DNA of 25,142 nucleotides, from positions 1 to 25,142 of the IMG/VR virus record IMGVR_UViG_3300006802_000513. One strand, 5' to 3'. Both the position numbers and the translations under genes were made by a program. The notes beneath the pieces were generated by a model. It worked only from the letters and a program-made list of their open reading frames with translations. It did no database searches and had not been told where the DNA came from. The DNA is from a virus. Shown in pieces: positions 1 through 7,427 of this stretch (position 1 is the first letter of the stretch; every line of letters starts with the position of its first letter).

Positions 1-615
1 GCTAAAAGCCCTCTCGCCCAATCCATCATTGAGGCAAACCAGTCGCTCAAAAAAGCAGGCTTGACCATTCGTTCGGTAAAGATAACCAAAAGAGATACGC
101 AACTATCAAAAAGATTACAAAAGTCAGTTGAACGAGCCGCAAAAATAATCGGCAAAAGCAAAAACTTTGCTCCATTCACCCAAGAAAGATGGTTTTTTGA
201 GGCGGTCAATCTTATGAGAAGTAGCGTTGAGTTTGAGGACTACGGGGAATACAACTATCGCAACCCCGACCCTGAAGGTCAGTTCGTTATTGTGGTTGAA
301 AAGGGCAATCTGATAGTCGGTGCCATGAGATACGACCCCAGAGTTGACCAGCAAGGAGGCGGAGTTATTCCTACCGCTGGCTCATTGAGGGTTGCAAAAG
401 GGGTTGGCACCGCAATGTTTGGAGAAGCAATCAAACTAGCGGCAAAAATGGAAATAAGTAAAATAAGCATAGAGGCGTTGAACACCGCTGAAGGATTTTG
501 GAAGGCTCAAGGTTTTGAGCGGGTTGAGGGTGCCAAACTCAAGGAAAATCAAACCTACGACATGACGCTAAACGGAGACGCAGTAAAAGCACTTGCCAAG
601 GAGATTTCGTCGTGA
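1..615 (+). CDS. GNAT acetyltransferase-like protein, 5'-truncated by the window edge
   Basis: The reading frame is open from base 1, so the real start lies left of the window; 204 residues are visible. The C-terminal half looks like a GNAT N-acetyltransferase fold. A beta strand (QFVIVV) is followed by a strand ending in VGAMRY, then the acetyl-CoA loop region KGVGTAM at about bases 397-417, a helix, and a terminal FWKAQGF segment, the usual GNAT 'FYxxxGF' position. The Gln/Arg of the canonical Q/RxxGxG loop seems replaced by Val, so activity is uncertain. The preceding lysine-rich stretch may end an unrelated N-terminal domain. The stop overlaps the next start (GTGA), implying translational coupling. 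A tag like those downstream could lie upstream but is not visible. A TTG at base 61 could serve as a start, but no convincing ribosome site precedes it. Confidence 0.65.
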   Translation, partial: AKSPLAQSIIEANQSLKKAGLTIRSVKITKRDTQLSKRLQKSVERAAKIIGKSKNFAPFTQERWFFEAVNLMRSSVEFEDYGEYNYRNPDPEGQFVIVVEKGNLIVGAMRYDPRVDQQGGGVIPTAGSLRVAKGVGTAMFGEAIKLAAKMEISKISIEALNTAEGFWKAQGFERVEGAKLKENQTYDMTLNGDAVKALAKEISS

Positions 616-3600
616 CCATCCCAACTCTTGACGAAATGGACGATGCCGTTGAGGGCTTGTTGGAACTTTTTGAGGAAGAAGATTCGGAATCTGCGGATGA
701 CCTCATCAAAGCCTCTTTCGGTGGCGACAGGTCGGCGGCTGGTAGATACGCCGCACAACAGCGTTGGAAGAATCATGTCAAACGGCAAACTCAAACTGGC
801 GGGAACCGTTCAACCGATGAACAACTATCTCAAGGACCGAAGAATCTTGCTTTTGGGCGTGACGAGAATGGTTTGCCGATAGTCGGAACACGGAAAGAAC
901 TGGAAGCAAGGTACGGGAAAACCGACAAGGAACGGGCGGCGTATTTCAAGAAAAAGTACGGTATCAAAGTAACTTTTGCCGACATAAAAGGTCAAGATGG
1001 CAACCGACATCCTGATGCGATAGAAGCAAAACTTGGTTCCCTTCAAGCGTTGGATGACATACTTTCCAATCTGAATGTGATACCCGTTGGTTTGACAACG
1101 AATCCCCCAATCTCGGAGATTCGTATTGGAACCGAAAACGAGATGCAAGGATTGTTTGGTTCTGTCCCTATCGGTTTTGTCATTCACGGCAAAGAAGACA
1201 GCAGACAGTTCAGGTTGCAGATAGATACCGCCGAATGTGATGCGATGGCTATGGATTTGATTGCTAGGACATTGCCAGTTACGGAACAAGAAGCGTTGAT
1301 GGGCTTAGAAGATGATTCACCCTTGAATCTCGTCAACTTGCGCCGTGAGGAGGAAACTGGTGGGCTGACCATTGCTTCAAGATTCGGTATTAGAGAGGCA
1401 AGCCGTGACAAAACGAAACAATCACGGGAAGACGAACAAAGTGTTGTTAGACGCCTTGGTTACGCCATCATGGTTCACGAATGGGGTCATGTTTTGGACA
1501 CTCAAAGTTTATTTGATTCCGAACAGCGAACCAACATCAAGGACTACACAAGTGACCGTTTGTTTGATTCGCCTGCTTGGAGGGAAACGCCAGAAGTTTC
1601 AGAATACGGCAGGTCCAGAACTTGGGAGAAGATAGCGGAGGGTTTCAGTGCATGGTTTTTGTTCTCGCAATCAACGAAACCAGTTCTTTATTACTCGCCC
1701 AAAACAAATGTTTATTCCAGTGAGGCTTCTAGGTGGTTGAAAAATCAAGAAGTTCTTGATGTACAAAGTCTTATTTCCCCAACGCTTCGCCCGTTGTTTG
1801 ATTCGCTTCGTCCGCCACAGACATCCGAGCAGGTATTGAAACAGGTTGGAAGTTTTGTTACGACCGTTGCCGATTTGCCGTTTGACCATCCAGTTGTCGT
1901 GTTTGCTTTGCAACCGTCTACGGATGACAGCGTGAAGAAGGTAAAGATTCGGGTTGATGCGATGATTCAAGCGGCTTTAGCCAAAGCATCTTTTGGCGGT
2001 GACCGTTCGGCGGCGGGCAGGTATGCCGCACAACAAAGGTGGAAAGGGCACACCAAGAAGGAACCCAAAGGAAGGAGTGGACGCCTTCCTTCTTCGGAGG
2101 TTCGGACGATTGAACAGAAACTCGCCGATGGTCCACAATCGTTTGCGTTTGGTGTTGACGAAAAAGGTCTTCCAGTTATCGGCACGGTTCAACAACTGGA
2201 AGCACGCTTCGGAAACGATTTTTTGGCGCAAGAAAAGTATTTTATGGATAAATACGGCTTGAAAGTGGTGGTCGGTATTGGGTCTGGCGACAGACGGCGT
2301 GACCCTTTGGAAAAAAATCAAACCGTGTTGATTCAGGCTCGGCTTTCGGCGTTGCAAGCGTTGGATGACATCTGTTCCAATCTGACCAGAGTTCCTAAGG
2401 GGTTGGAAGTTTTTGTTACTGACAGCATCACGCCGAGAGGTTACACGACTCTGGCACGAATAAACGGATTCGTGCAACGCAACGAAGAAGATACACGGAT
2501 TGCCACTCTCGGGGTGAACATAAAAACGATAGATGATTGTGTGTCGTACTTGAGCGGCAAACAGTTTCCGTATGAGCGAAAACAGGATGTTGAAGAAAAG
2601 GTAAATGTTCGTTTCATGTATGAGGGTGAACCGAGTGCTGTTCAGGCTGTGACAACGAATCTAAAGTCGGCGTCAGAAGAAGATAGGGCTACGATTGTTT
2701 CTCGTCTCGCTTACGGGGTGATGGTTCACGAGTTTGGGCATGTGTTGGACTTGAAAGGTCCGTGGTTGCCCGAAAACTTTGCAAGGCACAAGATTCGCTA
2801 TGCCCATAGAAGTCCTGCTTTTGATGACGATTTTCGTGAGGCACCTTCTGTTTCTGGGTACGGGTCAGTGCAGGCGAAGTGGGACCCTCAAGAGAAGATG
2901 GCGGAAGGTTTTGCTTCGTGGTTTTTGTTTTCTCGTTCGTCAAACATTGTTGTTCCTATGTATTGGGATGCTGACGGGAAAGCGGTTTCTAAAGATACTG
3001 TCAACATGAAGACGGCTACTTCACGGTTGATGCGACCGTTGTTGGAAGAGTTGAAGGATGTTGTCAAACAACTTGACATAAGTTTGGACATCACAAAACT
3101 GTTGCCAACTCATCCAGTGTTGTTGTTTGCTTTGCAACCATTTGCTGATGATGGTGTGGAGAAGGCTCGTCCTGAGAATCCGTGGAAGCGTGGGTACAAC
3201 ACTGAATACTTCCGTTTTCGTGATGCTGTTTTGGCTAGGAAGCCGTTGTGTTACAAGTGCAGAAAGAATCAGGCAATGGAGGTTGACCATGTGAGACCGC
3301 TTATCAACGGTGGCAGTAATACGGTTGGGAACCTTCGCCCTATTTGCAGGTCGTGTAACAGGAAGTCTGGGGGTGGGGAACGGAGGGTCAAGAAATCTGT
3401 CAGGGTTGATGCGATGGTTCAGTTGGCATTTGATAAAGCAAGTTTTGGTGGGGACAGGTCAGCCGCAGGTAGGTATGCGGCGGAGCAACGCTGGAAAGGT
3501 CATGTAAAACGGGAGGACATGCCTAAACCGTCAGGGTTTATTGGCGTAAGCCGTACCAACAGAGGCACAGAAGCGTACCCAAGTCACTTGTACGACCTTG

Positions 3601-4463
3601 CTTTGTCCCGAATGTTGCGGGAAGACATGGAGGAACTAAATCGCCGAGCAGGGACACAGTACGAGGATGACCCAAGTGATTCATTGCCGAGTGCGAACTG
3701 GAACGCTCACTTGGGTCTGCCAGATAATCGGAAGTTGGCAAAACACACATTGGTGAGTGATTTGGCAAAAGCGTTGGTGGCAACACTGCCACCCGAAGTT
3801 ATTTTGCAAGCCTCTTACGAACTTGACCGCAATCCAGATGACCCACCAATCAAGCCAGTGACATCTGCCGACCTTCAGAAACCGCCTCTCGCTGGAATAA
3901 ACATGGAAGATAGGGCTGTTGATGTTGTCAACAGGATTATTGGGCAGTGGGCGCAGTCATCAAACGATTCTTTGAGATTGAGTCTTGCCATTCAACAGGT
4001 TGTTGCTAGGGAGTTCGGCTTGACAGAACACGCTCCTGTTTCGGCAATACGCTACGCAGACAAATCGGTAGATGAACAAGCAAAAGAGTTGAGTGACCCC
4101 AACAGCGCATCGGGTAAGTTGCTTGCGGCTGTAGTTAGGCAACAATACGCTAATACTCAAGCCTATTTTGAGGCTAAAGGAATCAAAGAAGTGACACTTC
4201 ACAGGGGGTTTGACGACCCTCAGATTGGGGTAGGAGAACAAGAGGTCGTGTTGCGCCCGCTGTCATCGTTTTCCGCTTCTAACTACATTGCCAGTCGGTT
4301 TGCATCAGAAGAAGTGAGGGACGGCAAGGTGATGATAGTCAAAGTGGCAGTATCACAGATTTTTTCTACGCCGTTCACAGGTATCGGTTGTTTGCCAGAG
4401 GAAGAGTTTGTTGTTTTGGGCGAGCCTATGACCGCAAGCGTGGAAAGAAGGGTAGACGGATGA
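612..4463 (+). CDS. Large multidomain tagged protein: two HExxH metallopeptidase-like modules, HNH module, ADP-ribosyltransferase-like module
   Basis: 1283 residues. The GTG start overlaps the upstream stop and has AAGGAG eight bases before it. Order: acidic leader (1-30); tag (33-55); module 1 with HEWGH at 289-293 and a likely third zinc ligand E343 in AEGFSAWF; tag (458-480); paralogous module 2 with HEFGH at 706-710 and E765 in AEGFASWF; an HNH-type module (about 853-925) with CxxC at 880/883, DH at 892-893 and CxxC at 912/915; tag (942-964); and a C-terminal R-S-E ADP-ribosyltransferase-like module with R1198 in LHRGF, SSFSAS at 1218-1223 and EEE at 1263-1265. Both metallopeptidase modules share landmarks such as AFG, LQALDDI and FALQP, so they arose by duplication. 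The domain calls come from motifs only. The whole reads as a polyprotein of effector-like enzymes separated by tags; substrates are unknown. Confidence 0.85.
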   Translation: MTIPTLDEMDDAVEGLLELFEEEDSESADDLIKASFGGDRSAAGRYAAQQRWKNHVKRQTQTGGNRSTDEQLSQGPKNLAFGRDENGLPIVGTRKELEARYGKTDKERAAYFKKKYGIKVTFADIKGQDGNRHPDAIEAKLGSLQALDDILSNLNVIPVGLTTNPPISEIRIGTENEMQGLFGSVPIGFVIHGKEDSRQFRLQIDTAECDAMAMDLIARTLPVTEQEALMGLEDDSPLNLVNLRREEETGGLTIASRFGIREASRDKTKQSREDEQSVVRRLGYAIMVHEWGHVLDTQSLFDSEQRTNIKDYTSDRLFDSPAWRETPEVSEYGRSRTWEKIAEGFSAWFLFSQSTKPVLYYSPKTNVYSSEASRWLKNQEVLDVQSLISPTLRPLFDSLRPPQTSEQVLKQVGSFVTTVADLPFDHPVVVFALQPSTDDSVKKVKIRVDAMIQAALAKASFGGDRSAAGRYAAQQRWKGHTKKEPKGRSGRLPSSEVRTIEQKLADGPQSFAFGVDEKGLPVIGTVQQLEARFGNDFLAQEKYFMDKYGLKVVVGIGSGDRRRDPLEKNQTVLIQARLSALQALDDICSNLTRVPKGLEVFVTDSITPRGYTTLARINGFVQRNEEDTRIATLGVNIKTIDDCVSYLSGKQFPYERKQDVEEKVNVRFMYEGEPSAVQAVTTNLKSASEEDRATIVSRLAYGVMVHEFGHVLDLKGPWLPENFARHKIRYAHRSPAFDDDFREAPSVSGYGSVQAKWDPQEKMAEGFASWFLFSRSSNIVVPMYWDADGKAVSKDTVNMKTATSRLMRPLLEELKDVVKQLDISLDITKLLPTHPVLLFALQPFADDGVEKARPENPWKRGYNTEYFRFRDAVLARKPLCYKCRKNQAMEVDHVRPLINGGSNTVGNLRPICRSCNRKSGGGERRVKKSVRVDAMVQLAFDKASFGGDRSAAGRYAAEQRWKGHVKREDMPKPSGFIGVSRTNRGTEAYPSHLYDLALSRMLREDMEELNRRAGTQYEDDPSDSLPSANWNAHLGLPDNRKLAKHTLVSDLAKALVATLPPEVILQASYELDRNPDDPPIKPVTSADLQKPPLAGINMEDRAVDVVNRIIGQWAQSSNDSLRLSLAIQQVVAREFGLTEHAPVSAIRYADKSVDEQAKELSDPNSASGKLLAAVVRQQYANTQAYFEAKGIKEVTLHRGFDDPQIGVGEQEVVLRPLSSFSASNYIASRFASEEVRDGKVMIVKVAVSQIFSTPFTGIGCLPEEEFVVLGEPMTASVERRVDG
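708..776 (+). repeat. Tag copy 1 (coding repeat)
   Basis: First of ten coding copies of the shared tag, residues 33-55 of the 1283-residue protein. It is preceded by DDLI, ends in QRWKNH, and precedes metallopeptidase module 1. It carries TCT for the Ser before Phe and AGG for the Arg after Asp. Confidence 0.9.
1983..2051 (+). repeat. Tag copy 2 (coding repeat)
   Basis: Residues 458-480 of the 1283-residue protein, between the two metallopeptidase-like modules and preceded by VDAMIQAALA. Its DNA is almost the same as copy 10 about 16.5 kb downstream, with changes mainly at a few codons in the middle. Confidence 0.9.
3435..3503 (+). repeat. Tag copy 3 (coding repeat)
   Basis: Residues 942-964 of the 1283-residue protein, preceded by VDAMVQLAFD, between the HNH module and the ADP-ribosyltransferase-like module. 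The Ser before Phe is AGT, not TCN, so this copy is old and the peptide is selected. Confidence 0.9.
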
Positions 4464-5224
4464 AACCCTTTGTTGTAGATAACAGTGTTTCCAACTCGGA
4501 TTGGATAAAGCAAGGCAAGTATGGGTTTGATTTCCCGTTCGTGAAAACGGTAGAGGATTTTGAGCGAGAGTTTCGTGTGCCTGCTGATGAGCCTGCTCGT
4601 GGTAAGAGGTTGGAAGAGTTGGCGAAGTTGCCTTGGGTGGATGTTGCTCCTGAGCCGATTCAAGAGTTGTTGTTGGGCGTGAGGAAGTCTGTTGTGTTGC
4701 GGAAGATAGCGGTGCGCCGTGATGCGATGATTCAAGTTGCTTTAGCCAAAGCCTCTTTTGCTGGGGATAGGTCAGCGGCAGGCAGGTACGCCGCTGAACA
4801 GCGGTGGAAAGGGCATGTCAAGGCGGAGCCGAAAGGGCGTGATGTCAGGGGTGAGATTATTGAGACGGTGCGCCGTGAAGAGGGGATGTCGGTCAAAATA
4901 GATTCTGGGTTACAGCCGACAAGCGGTTACATGGTGGCTAGGAAGGAATACAGCAAGATTGTTTCGGCTGAGGATTTCTTTGATGCGAACAAAGGGAGGA
5001 AGATTTTGAGTGATTTCTTGAAACAGAACCGTGAGCATTTTCAGGAAGACCAGTATCTAGGTATTTGGTTCAATACCAATAACGGGAAAGTGTATTTGGA
5101 CATTACTGATAACATTGCGGACAGACAAAAAGCCGAGAGTTTGGGCAGGGAACGAAATCAGATTTCTATTTGGGATGTTGTGAATAAGGTTGAGATTCAG
5201 ACTGGAGGAACAGGTGAAGGATAA
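4460..5224 (+). CDS. Tagged phage protein with C-terminal domain of unknown function
   Basis: 254 residues from the ATG that overlaps the upstream stop (ATGA), with a GAAAGAAGGG purine run upstream. A 95-residue N-terminal region contains two short Trp-bearing segments and ends in RRDAMIQVALA. The tag follows at residues 97-119, in the SFAGD variant. The C-terminal domain (about 150-250) contains YLGIWFN, GKVYLDITD, LGRERNQISIWD and a final EIQTGG. I recall similar arrangements in other actinobacterial phage proteins, but I know no function. It has the same layout as its neighbours, tag then C-terminal module, so it is probably another member of the tagged set. The next small gene starts inside its last codons. 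Confidence 0.8.
   Translation: MKPFVVDNSVSNSDWIKQGKYGFDFPFVKTVEDFEREFRVPADEPARGKRLEELAKLPWVDVAPEPIQELLLGVRKSVVLRKIAVRRDAMIQVALAKASFAGDRSAAGRYAAEQRWKGHVKAEPKGRDVRGEIIETVRREEGMSVKIDSGLQPTSGYMVARKEYSKIVSAEDFFDANKGRKILSDFLKQNREHFQEDQYLGIWFNTNNGKVYLDITDNIADRQKAESLGRERNQISIWDVVNKVEIQTGGTGEG
4748..4816 (+). repeat. Tag copy 4 (coding repeat, SFAGD variant)
   Basis: Residues 97-119 of the 254-residue protein. The first Gly of the core is Ala; the rest matches. It is preceded by RRDAMIQVALA, paralogous to the segments before copies 2 and 3. Confidence 0.9.
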
Positions 5225-5354
5225 GCCGAATGATGATGTGGTGTATGTGAAGCCATCTAAACCGATTTCGGAAATGTCCGATGAGGAGATTGACGAGTTT
5301 GCAAATCAGGTTTGGTTGTCGCTGTTCAAGGACAAGGATGGGGATGACAAGTAA
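5214..5354 (+). CDS. Small acidic protein, 46 residues
   Basis: A GTG start with GGAGG five bases upstream (5204-5208). It overlaps the end of the preceding tagged gene by 11 bases and the start of the next gene by 11 bases. The product is short and acidic, with a central SDEEIDEFANQVW helix-like segment and a charged KDKDGDDK tail. I recognise no family. Tight coupling to the tagged effector-like gene makes a partner or immunity role conceivable, but nothing in the sequence proves it. Confidence 0.55.
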   Translation: MKDKPNDDVVYVKPSKPISEMSDEEIDEFANQVWLSLFKDKDGDDK

Positions 5355-5589
5355 GGGGTTTGTTCTTCAGCGTCGGGTTGACGGTTGGAGAAGGTTTTTG
5401 GTGTCGGATGAGGTGTTGGCTAAGCGGGCTGGGGCTACGGGGCGTTTGGTGCGGGCGATGGTGTTTCCGACCGTTCAATCGGCGGAGTTTTTTAGGTCTC
5501 TTCATGGTTTGACCCAGTTTGAGGTGGCGGAGGCTGACGGGGATGATTCGGAGGCGGAGATGCGACGATTCAAGGCTTACAAAAAGTAA
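5344..5589 (+). CDS. Small hypothetical protein, 81 residues
   Basis: I start it at the ATG at 5344, after a purine-rich AAGGATGGGG; an ATG at 5338 is an alternative. It overlaps the previous gene. The product begins MTSKGFVLQRR, has a basic central part (KRAGATGRLVRAMVFP) and an acidic patch (EADGDDSEAE) before a lysine-rich end. No family is recognised. It is the last gene of the first overlapping cluster, and the next gene has its own promoter. Confidence 0.6.
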   Translation: MTSKGFVLQRRVDGWRRFLVSDEVLAKRAGATGRLVRAMVFPTVQSAEFFRSLHGLTQFEVAEADGDDSEAEMRRFKAYKK

Positions 5590-5599
5590 AGCCAAAGGC

Positions 5600-5628
5600 T
5601 TGACGGTGGGGCACCACTGGGGTATGCT
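5600..5628 (+). promoter_or_regulatory. Sigma-70-type promoter (first of the repeated set)
   Basis: TTGACG at 5600-5605 and TATGCT at 5623-5628 with a 17-base spacer. The first ATG follows 24 bases after the -10 box, behind GAGGAAAGAGACC. The promoters at 6223 and 6716 have the same geometry. Confidence 0.65.
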
Positions 5629-5652
5629 TGGGTCGTGAGGAAAGAGACCACG

Positions 5653-5769
5653 ATGACCAAGAAAACGCTTCAACGGTTGTTGTTGCCGATTGACTGGGCA
5701 AATCCGACTCTGACTCAAACCGTGAAACCCCAAAATCCGAACAAACCACCGAGGAGGCAAGATGATTGA
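5653..5769 (+). CDS. Possible 38-residue peptide
   Basis: Its ATG sits at the same place relative to the promoter as the starts of the genes at 6276 and 6769 (24 bases after the -10 box) and has a GGAAAGAG ribosome-site-like run. The peptide starts MTKKTLQRLLLPIDW and has a Pro/Asn/Lys-rich tail. It runs eight bases into the next gene. It may be a real small gene or a leader peptide that couples translation of the next gene. Confidence 0.4.
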   Translation: MTKKTLQRLLLPIDWANPTLTQTVKPQNPNKPPRRQDD

Positions 5770-6226
5770 ACCACATGACCTAACCCCTGAACAGGCGGAC
5801 AAGTTGCTCAAGGCAATCCTTGACCCGAACGGGTTGTCTGAGATGCGACCCGATGACCCACTACCCATCGCTTTAGTGCTGTACAACGCAGGCTATTTTG
5901 AGGGTGCTTCCAAGGCGGAAAAAATCGTGTCCGACATGATGCAACTTTCGCCAGACATGACCCCCGAAGATGCCAAGACGGTTCGGGCTATGGCTTCTGC
6001 CACGATTCTTGAGTTTTTGGAATCGGGCACTTTGGAGCGGTTTGCCAGAGGGGCGTTGGTTGAAGCGGCTTACGCTTCGGATGATGCGACTCTTGCCGCC
6101 CTTGTGGAAGCAGGGGTTCCCGAGTGGAACGAGCATCTTGGTGACAAGTTCCGTGACGGGCACATGGCGGCGTTTCTGGATGTGTTGGAGCAGAGGCTCA
6201 CGAAGATTCGTGAAGAAAACATTTGA
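5762..6226 (+). CDS. Hypothetical helical protein, 154 residues
   Basis: An ATG start with a strong GAGGAGG seven bases upstream. The product is acidic and looks mostly helical: an N-terminal LTPEQADKLLKAIL segment and later Ala/Leu-rich helices (RAMASATILEFLES, ALVEAGV). No signal peptide, membrane segment or catalytic motif is seen, and no family is recognised. Its stop codon lies inside the -35 box of the next promoter, so the next gene forms a separate unit. Confidence 0.7.
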   Translation: MIEPHDLTPEQADKLLKAILDPNGLSEMRPDDPLPIALVLYNAGYFEGASKAEKIVSDMMQLSPDMTPEDAKTVRAMASATILEFLESGTLERFARGALVEAAYASDDATLAALVEAGVPEWNEHLGDKFRDGHMAAFLDVLEQRLTKIREENI

Positions 6227-6251
6227 CAAGGGGGCATACATGGGTTACACT
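6223..6251 (+). promoter_or_regulatory. Sigma-70-type promoter (repeated set)
   Basis: A perfect TTGACA at 6223-6228 and TACACT at 6246-6251, 17-base spacer. The ATG follows 24 bases later behind CGAAAGGGGAC. The -35 box overlaps the stop of the previous gene. Confidence 0.7.
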
Positions 6252-6275
6252 CAAATCATCACGAAAGGGGACAAA

Positions 6276-6710
6276 ATGACCACATACGAGCAGGAAATGA
6301 ACCTGATTCTCAACGAACAAGGTTCTTTGGTGCATACCTACGACCAAAATGGGGAAATCGTTTGGCATCCCAAACTTGAGGTGCCAGCAACTCCAGAAGG
6401 CGTGTACAAAGACATTTGGAAAATGTTGCACCGAGGTTTTGTTTGGACATCTGCAACATACATTTTCAGCGTCAACGGCGAAGACAAAACCGTTTTTCAG
6501 ATGACCGAAGCCGAGCGACTTCAGTGGTGCGCTGAGGCACTTGCCGATTGGGAGTCAACGGATGATGAGGGGCGACCTCGCAAATCCGACCGTGACCGAG
6601 ATTGGGAGAACATCTACTATTCGGGCTACGGTGACAGGGTGGGGCTAGACCCATTCGCCTACGACAACCAAGGCAACGACACTGGGTTGCGGATGAGTGA
6701 TTTCATCTGA
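6276..6710 (+). CDS. Hypothetical protein, 144 residues
   Basis: The frame is open further upstream, but the ATG at 6276 is chosen because it follows GAAAGGGGAC and lies 24 bases after the -10 box; an earlier start would sit in the promoter. The product is acidic and rich in aromatic residues (WHPKLEVP, DIWKMLHRGFVW, DWENIYYSGYGD), with a C-terminal DPFAYDNQGND segment. No catalytic motif or family is recognised. It is a self-contained promoter-plus-gene unit like the next two, resembling the 'moron' genes that phages carry between core genes. Confidence 0.65.
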   Translation: MTTYEQEMNLILNEQGSLVHTYDQNGEIVWHPKLEVPATPEGVYKDIWKMLHRGFVWTSATYIFSVNGEDKTVFQMTEAERLQWCAEALADWESTDDEGRPRKSDRDRDWENIYYSGYGDRVGLDPFAYDNQGNDTGLRMSDFI

Positions 6711-6715
6711 ACGAC

Positions 6716-6744
6716 TTGAAACAGGGACACCGTTGGGATACAAT
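6716..6744 (+). promoter_or_regulatory. Sigma-70-type promoter (repeated set)
   Basis: TTGAAA at 6716-6721 and TACAAT at 6739-6744, 17-base spacer. The ATG follows 24 bases later behind GTGGAAAGGAGACCACC, a leader almost repeated before 19501. Confidence 0.7.
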
Positions 6745-6768
6745 CAAACTGTGGAAAGGAGACCACCA

Positions 6769-7221
6769 ATGACAATCACCCATCAACGGCAGGGGCATTT
6801 GTACGAGGCAACTCGTCATCTTCCTCTCAAGGAAGTAACCGCCCTTGTCCGCAAGGAGGCTCGTGAAACGGTCGCCAAGTGGAACGCCAAAAATCCGACT
6901 ATCGGAGAAGTCAAAATCTCTGTGAGGATGTCCCATCACTATGCTATTGACGCAGACCTCAAGGTTGACGGGCTTGTCCACACACTCCACAAGGAGTTTG
7001 GGGAGGTTGCCTACGCCCAACGGTTGCGTGAACGGGTGGAGGACATTGAATCGCTCGGCGAGCGGTTCGTGCCTCTCGTGAAACTGTACGAGTTGCGGGA
7101 TGCGATTGAAGAAATCCGTGCCAAGTACAACTACAACGATTCTGACCCGATGACCGATTACTTCTCGGTTCGCTACTACGGCTCAACGACCATTCGCAAC
7201 AAGTTCGGGGGGTACGCATGA
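6769..7221 (+). CDS. Hypothetical protein, 150 residues
   Basis: The ATG lies 24 bases after the -10 box with AAAGGAG upstream. The N-terminal half has basic helices (LKEVTALVRKEARETVAKW). A central strand region (VKISVRMSHHYAIDADLKVDG) precedes a long charged helical part (YAQRLRERVEDIESLGERF to IRAKYNYND). The end is RYYGSTTIRNKFGGYA. No enzyme motif is visible and I do not recognise the family. The stop overlaps the next start (ATGA), so the two genes form one unit. Confidence 0.65.
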   Translation: MTITHQRQGHLYEATRHLPLKEVTALVRKEARETVAKWNAKNPTIGEVKISVRMSHHYAIDADLKVDGLVHTLHKEFGEVAYAQRLRERVEDIESLGERFVPLVKLYELRDAIEEIRAKYNYNDSDPMTDYFSVRYYGSTTIRNKFGGYA

Positions 7222-7403
7222 CATTCCCTACCGTGGCTGAGTTTGATGCGTATGAAACTGGGATGATGACCGACGACGAGGTTGTTGAGTTCTTTCAACG
7301 GCTTGTGGATTTCGGGGTCATCTGGCAACTTCAGGGGCATTACATACGGACGCTTCGTTCGTTGGTGCAAGCGGAGATGGTAAATCTTCCCGCAAAGCGT
7401 TGA
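7218..7403 (+). CDS. Small conserved-type phage protein, 61 residues
   Basis: An ATG overlapping the previous stop by four bases. The product contains TVAEFDAYETG, MTDDEVVEFFQRLVD and WQLQGHYIRTL. I recall very similar small proteins in many other tailed phages, without a function. It is acidic at the N-terminus and helical. Its stop overlaps the -35 box of the promoter for the next gene. Confidence 0.7.
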   Translation: MTFPTVAEFDAYETGMMTDDEVVEFFQRLVDFGVIWQLQGHYIRTLRSLVQAEMVNLPAKR

Positions 7404-7427
7404 ACCCCACAACTGACCCGATACAAT
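7400..7427 (+). promoter_or_regulatory. Sigma-70-type promoter (repeated set)
   Basis: TTGAAC at 7400-7405 and TACAAT at 7422-7427, 16-base spacer. The next ATG is 26 bases after the -10 box behind AAAAGGAG. It drives the regulator gene at 7454. Confidence 0.6.

Noticed and set aside
1955-4740. Internal translation starts at the ATG of the VDAM(I/V)Q segments before tags 2, 3 and 4
   Set aside because: The ATG is conserved in these three, but no consistent ribosome site precedes it and other tags lack the segment.
5589-5601. A small AAGCC/GGCTT hairpin as a terminator after 5589
   Set aside because: Only five base pairs with a three-base loop and no T-run; it overlaps the -35 box of a good promoter.
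5970-6275. Upstream extension of the 6276 gene
   Set aside because: It would run through the previous gene and through the promoter at 6223-6251; the ATG at 6276 has the right leader.
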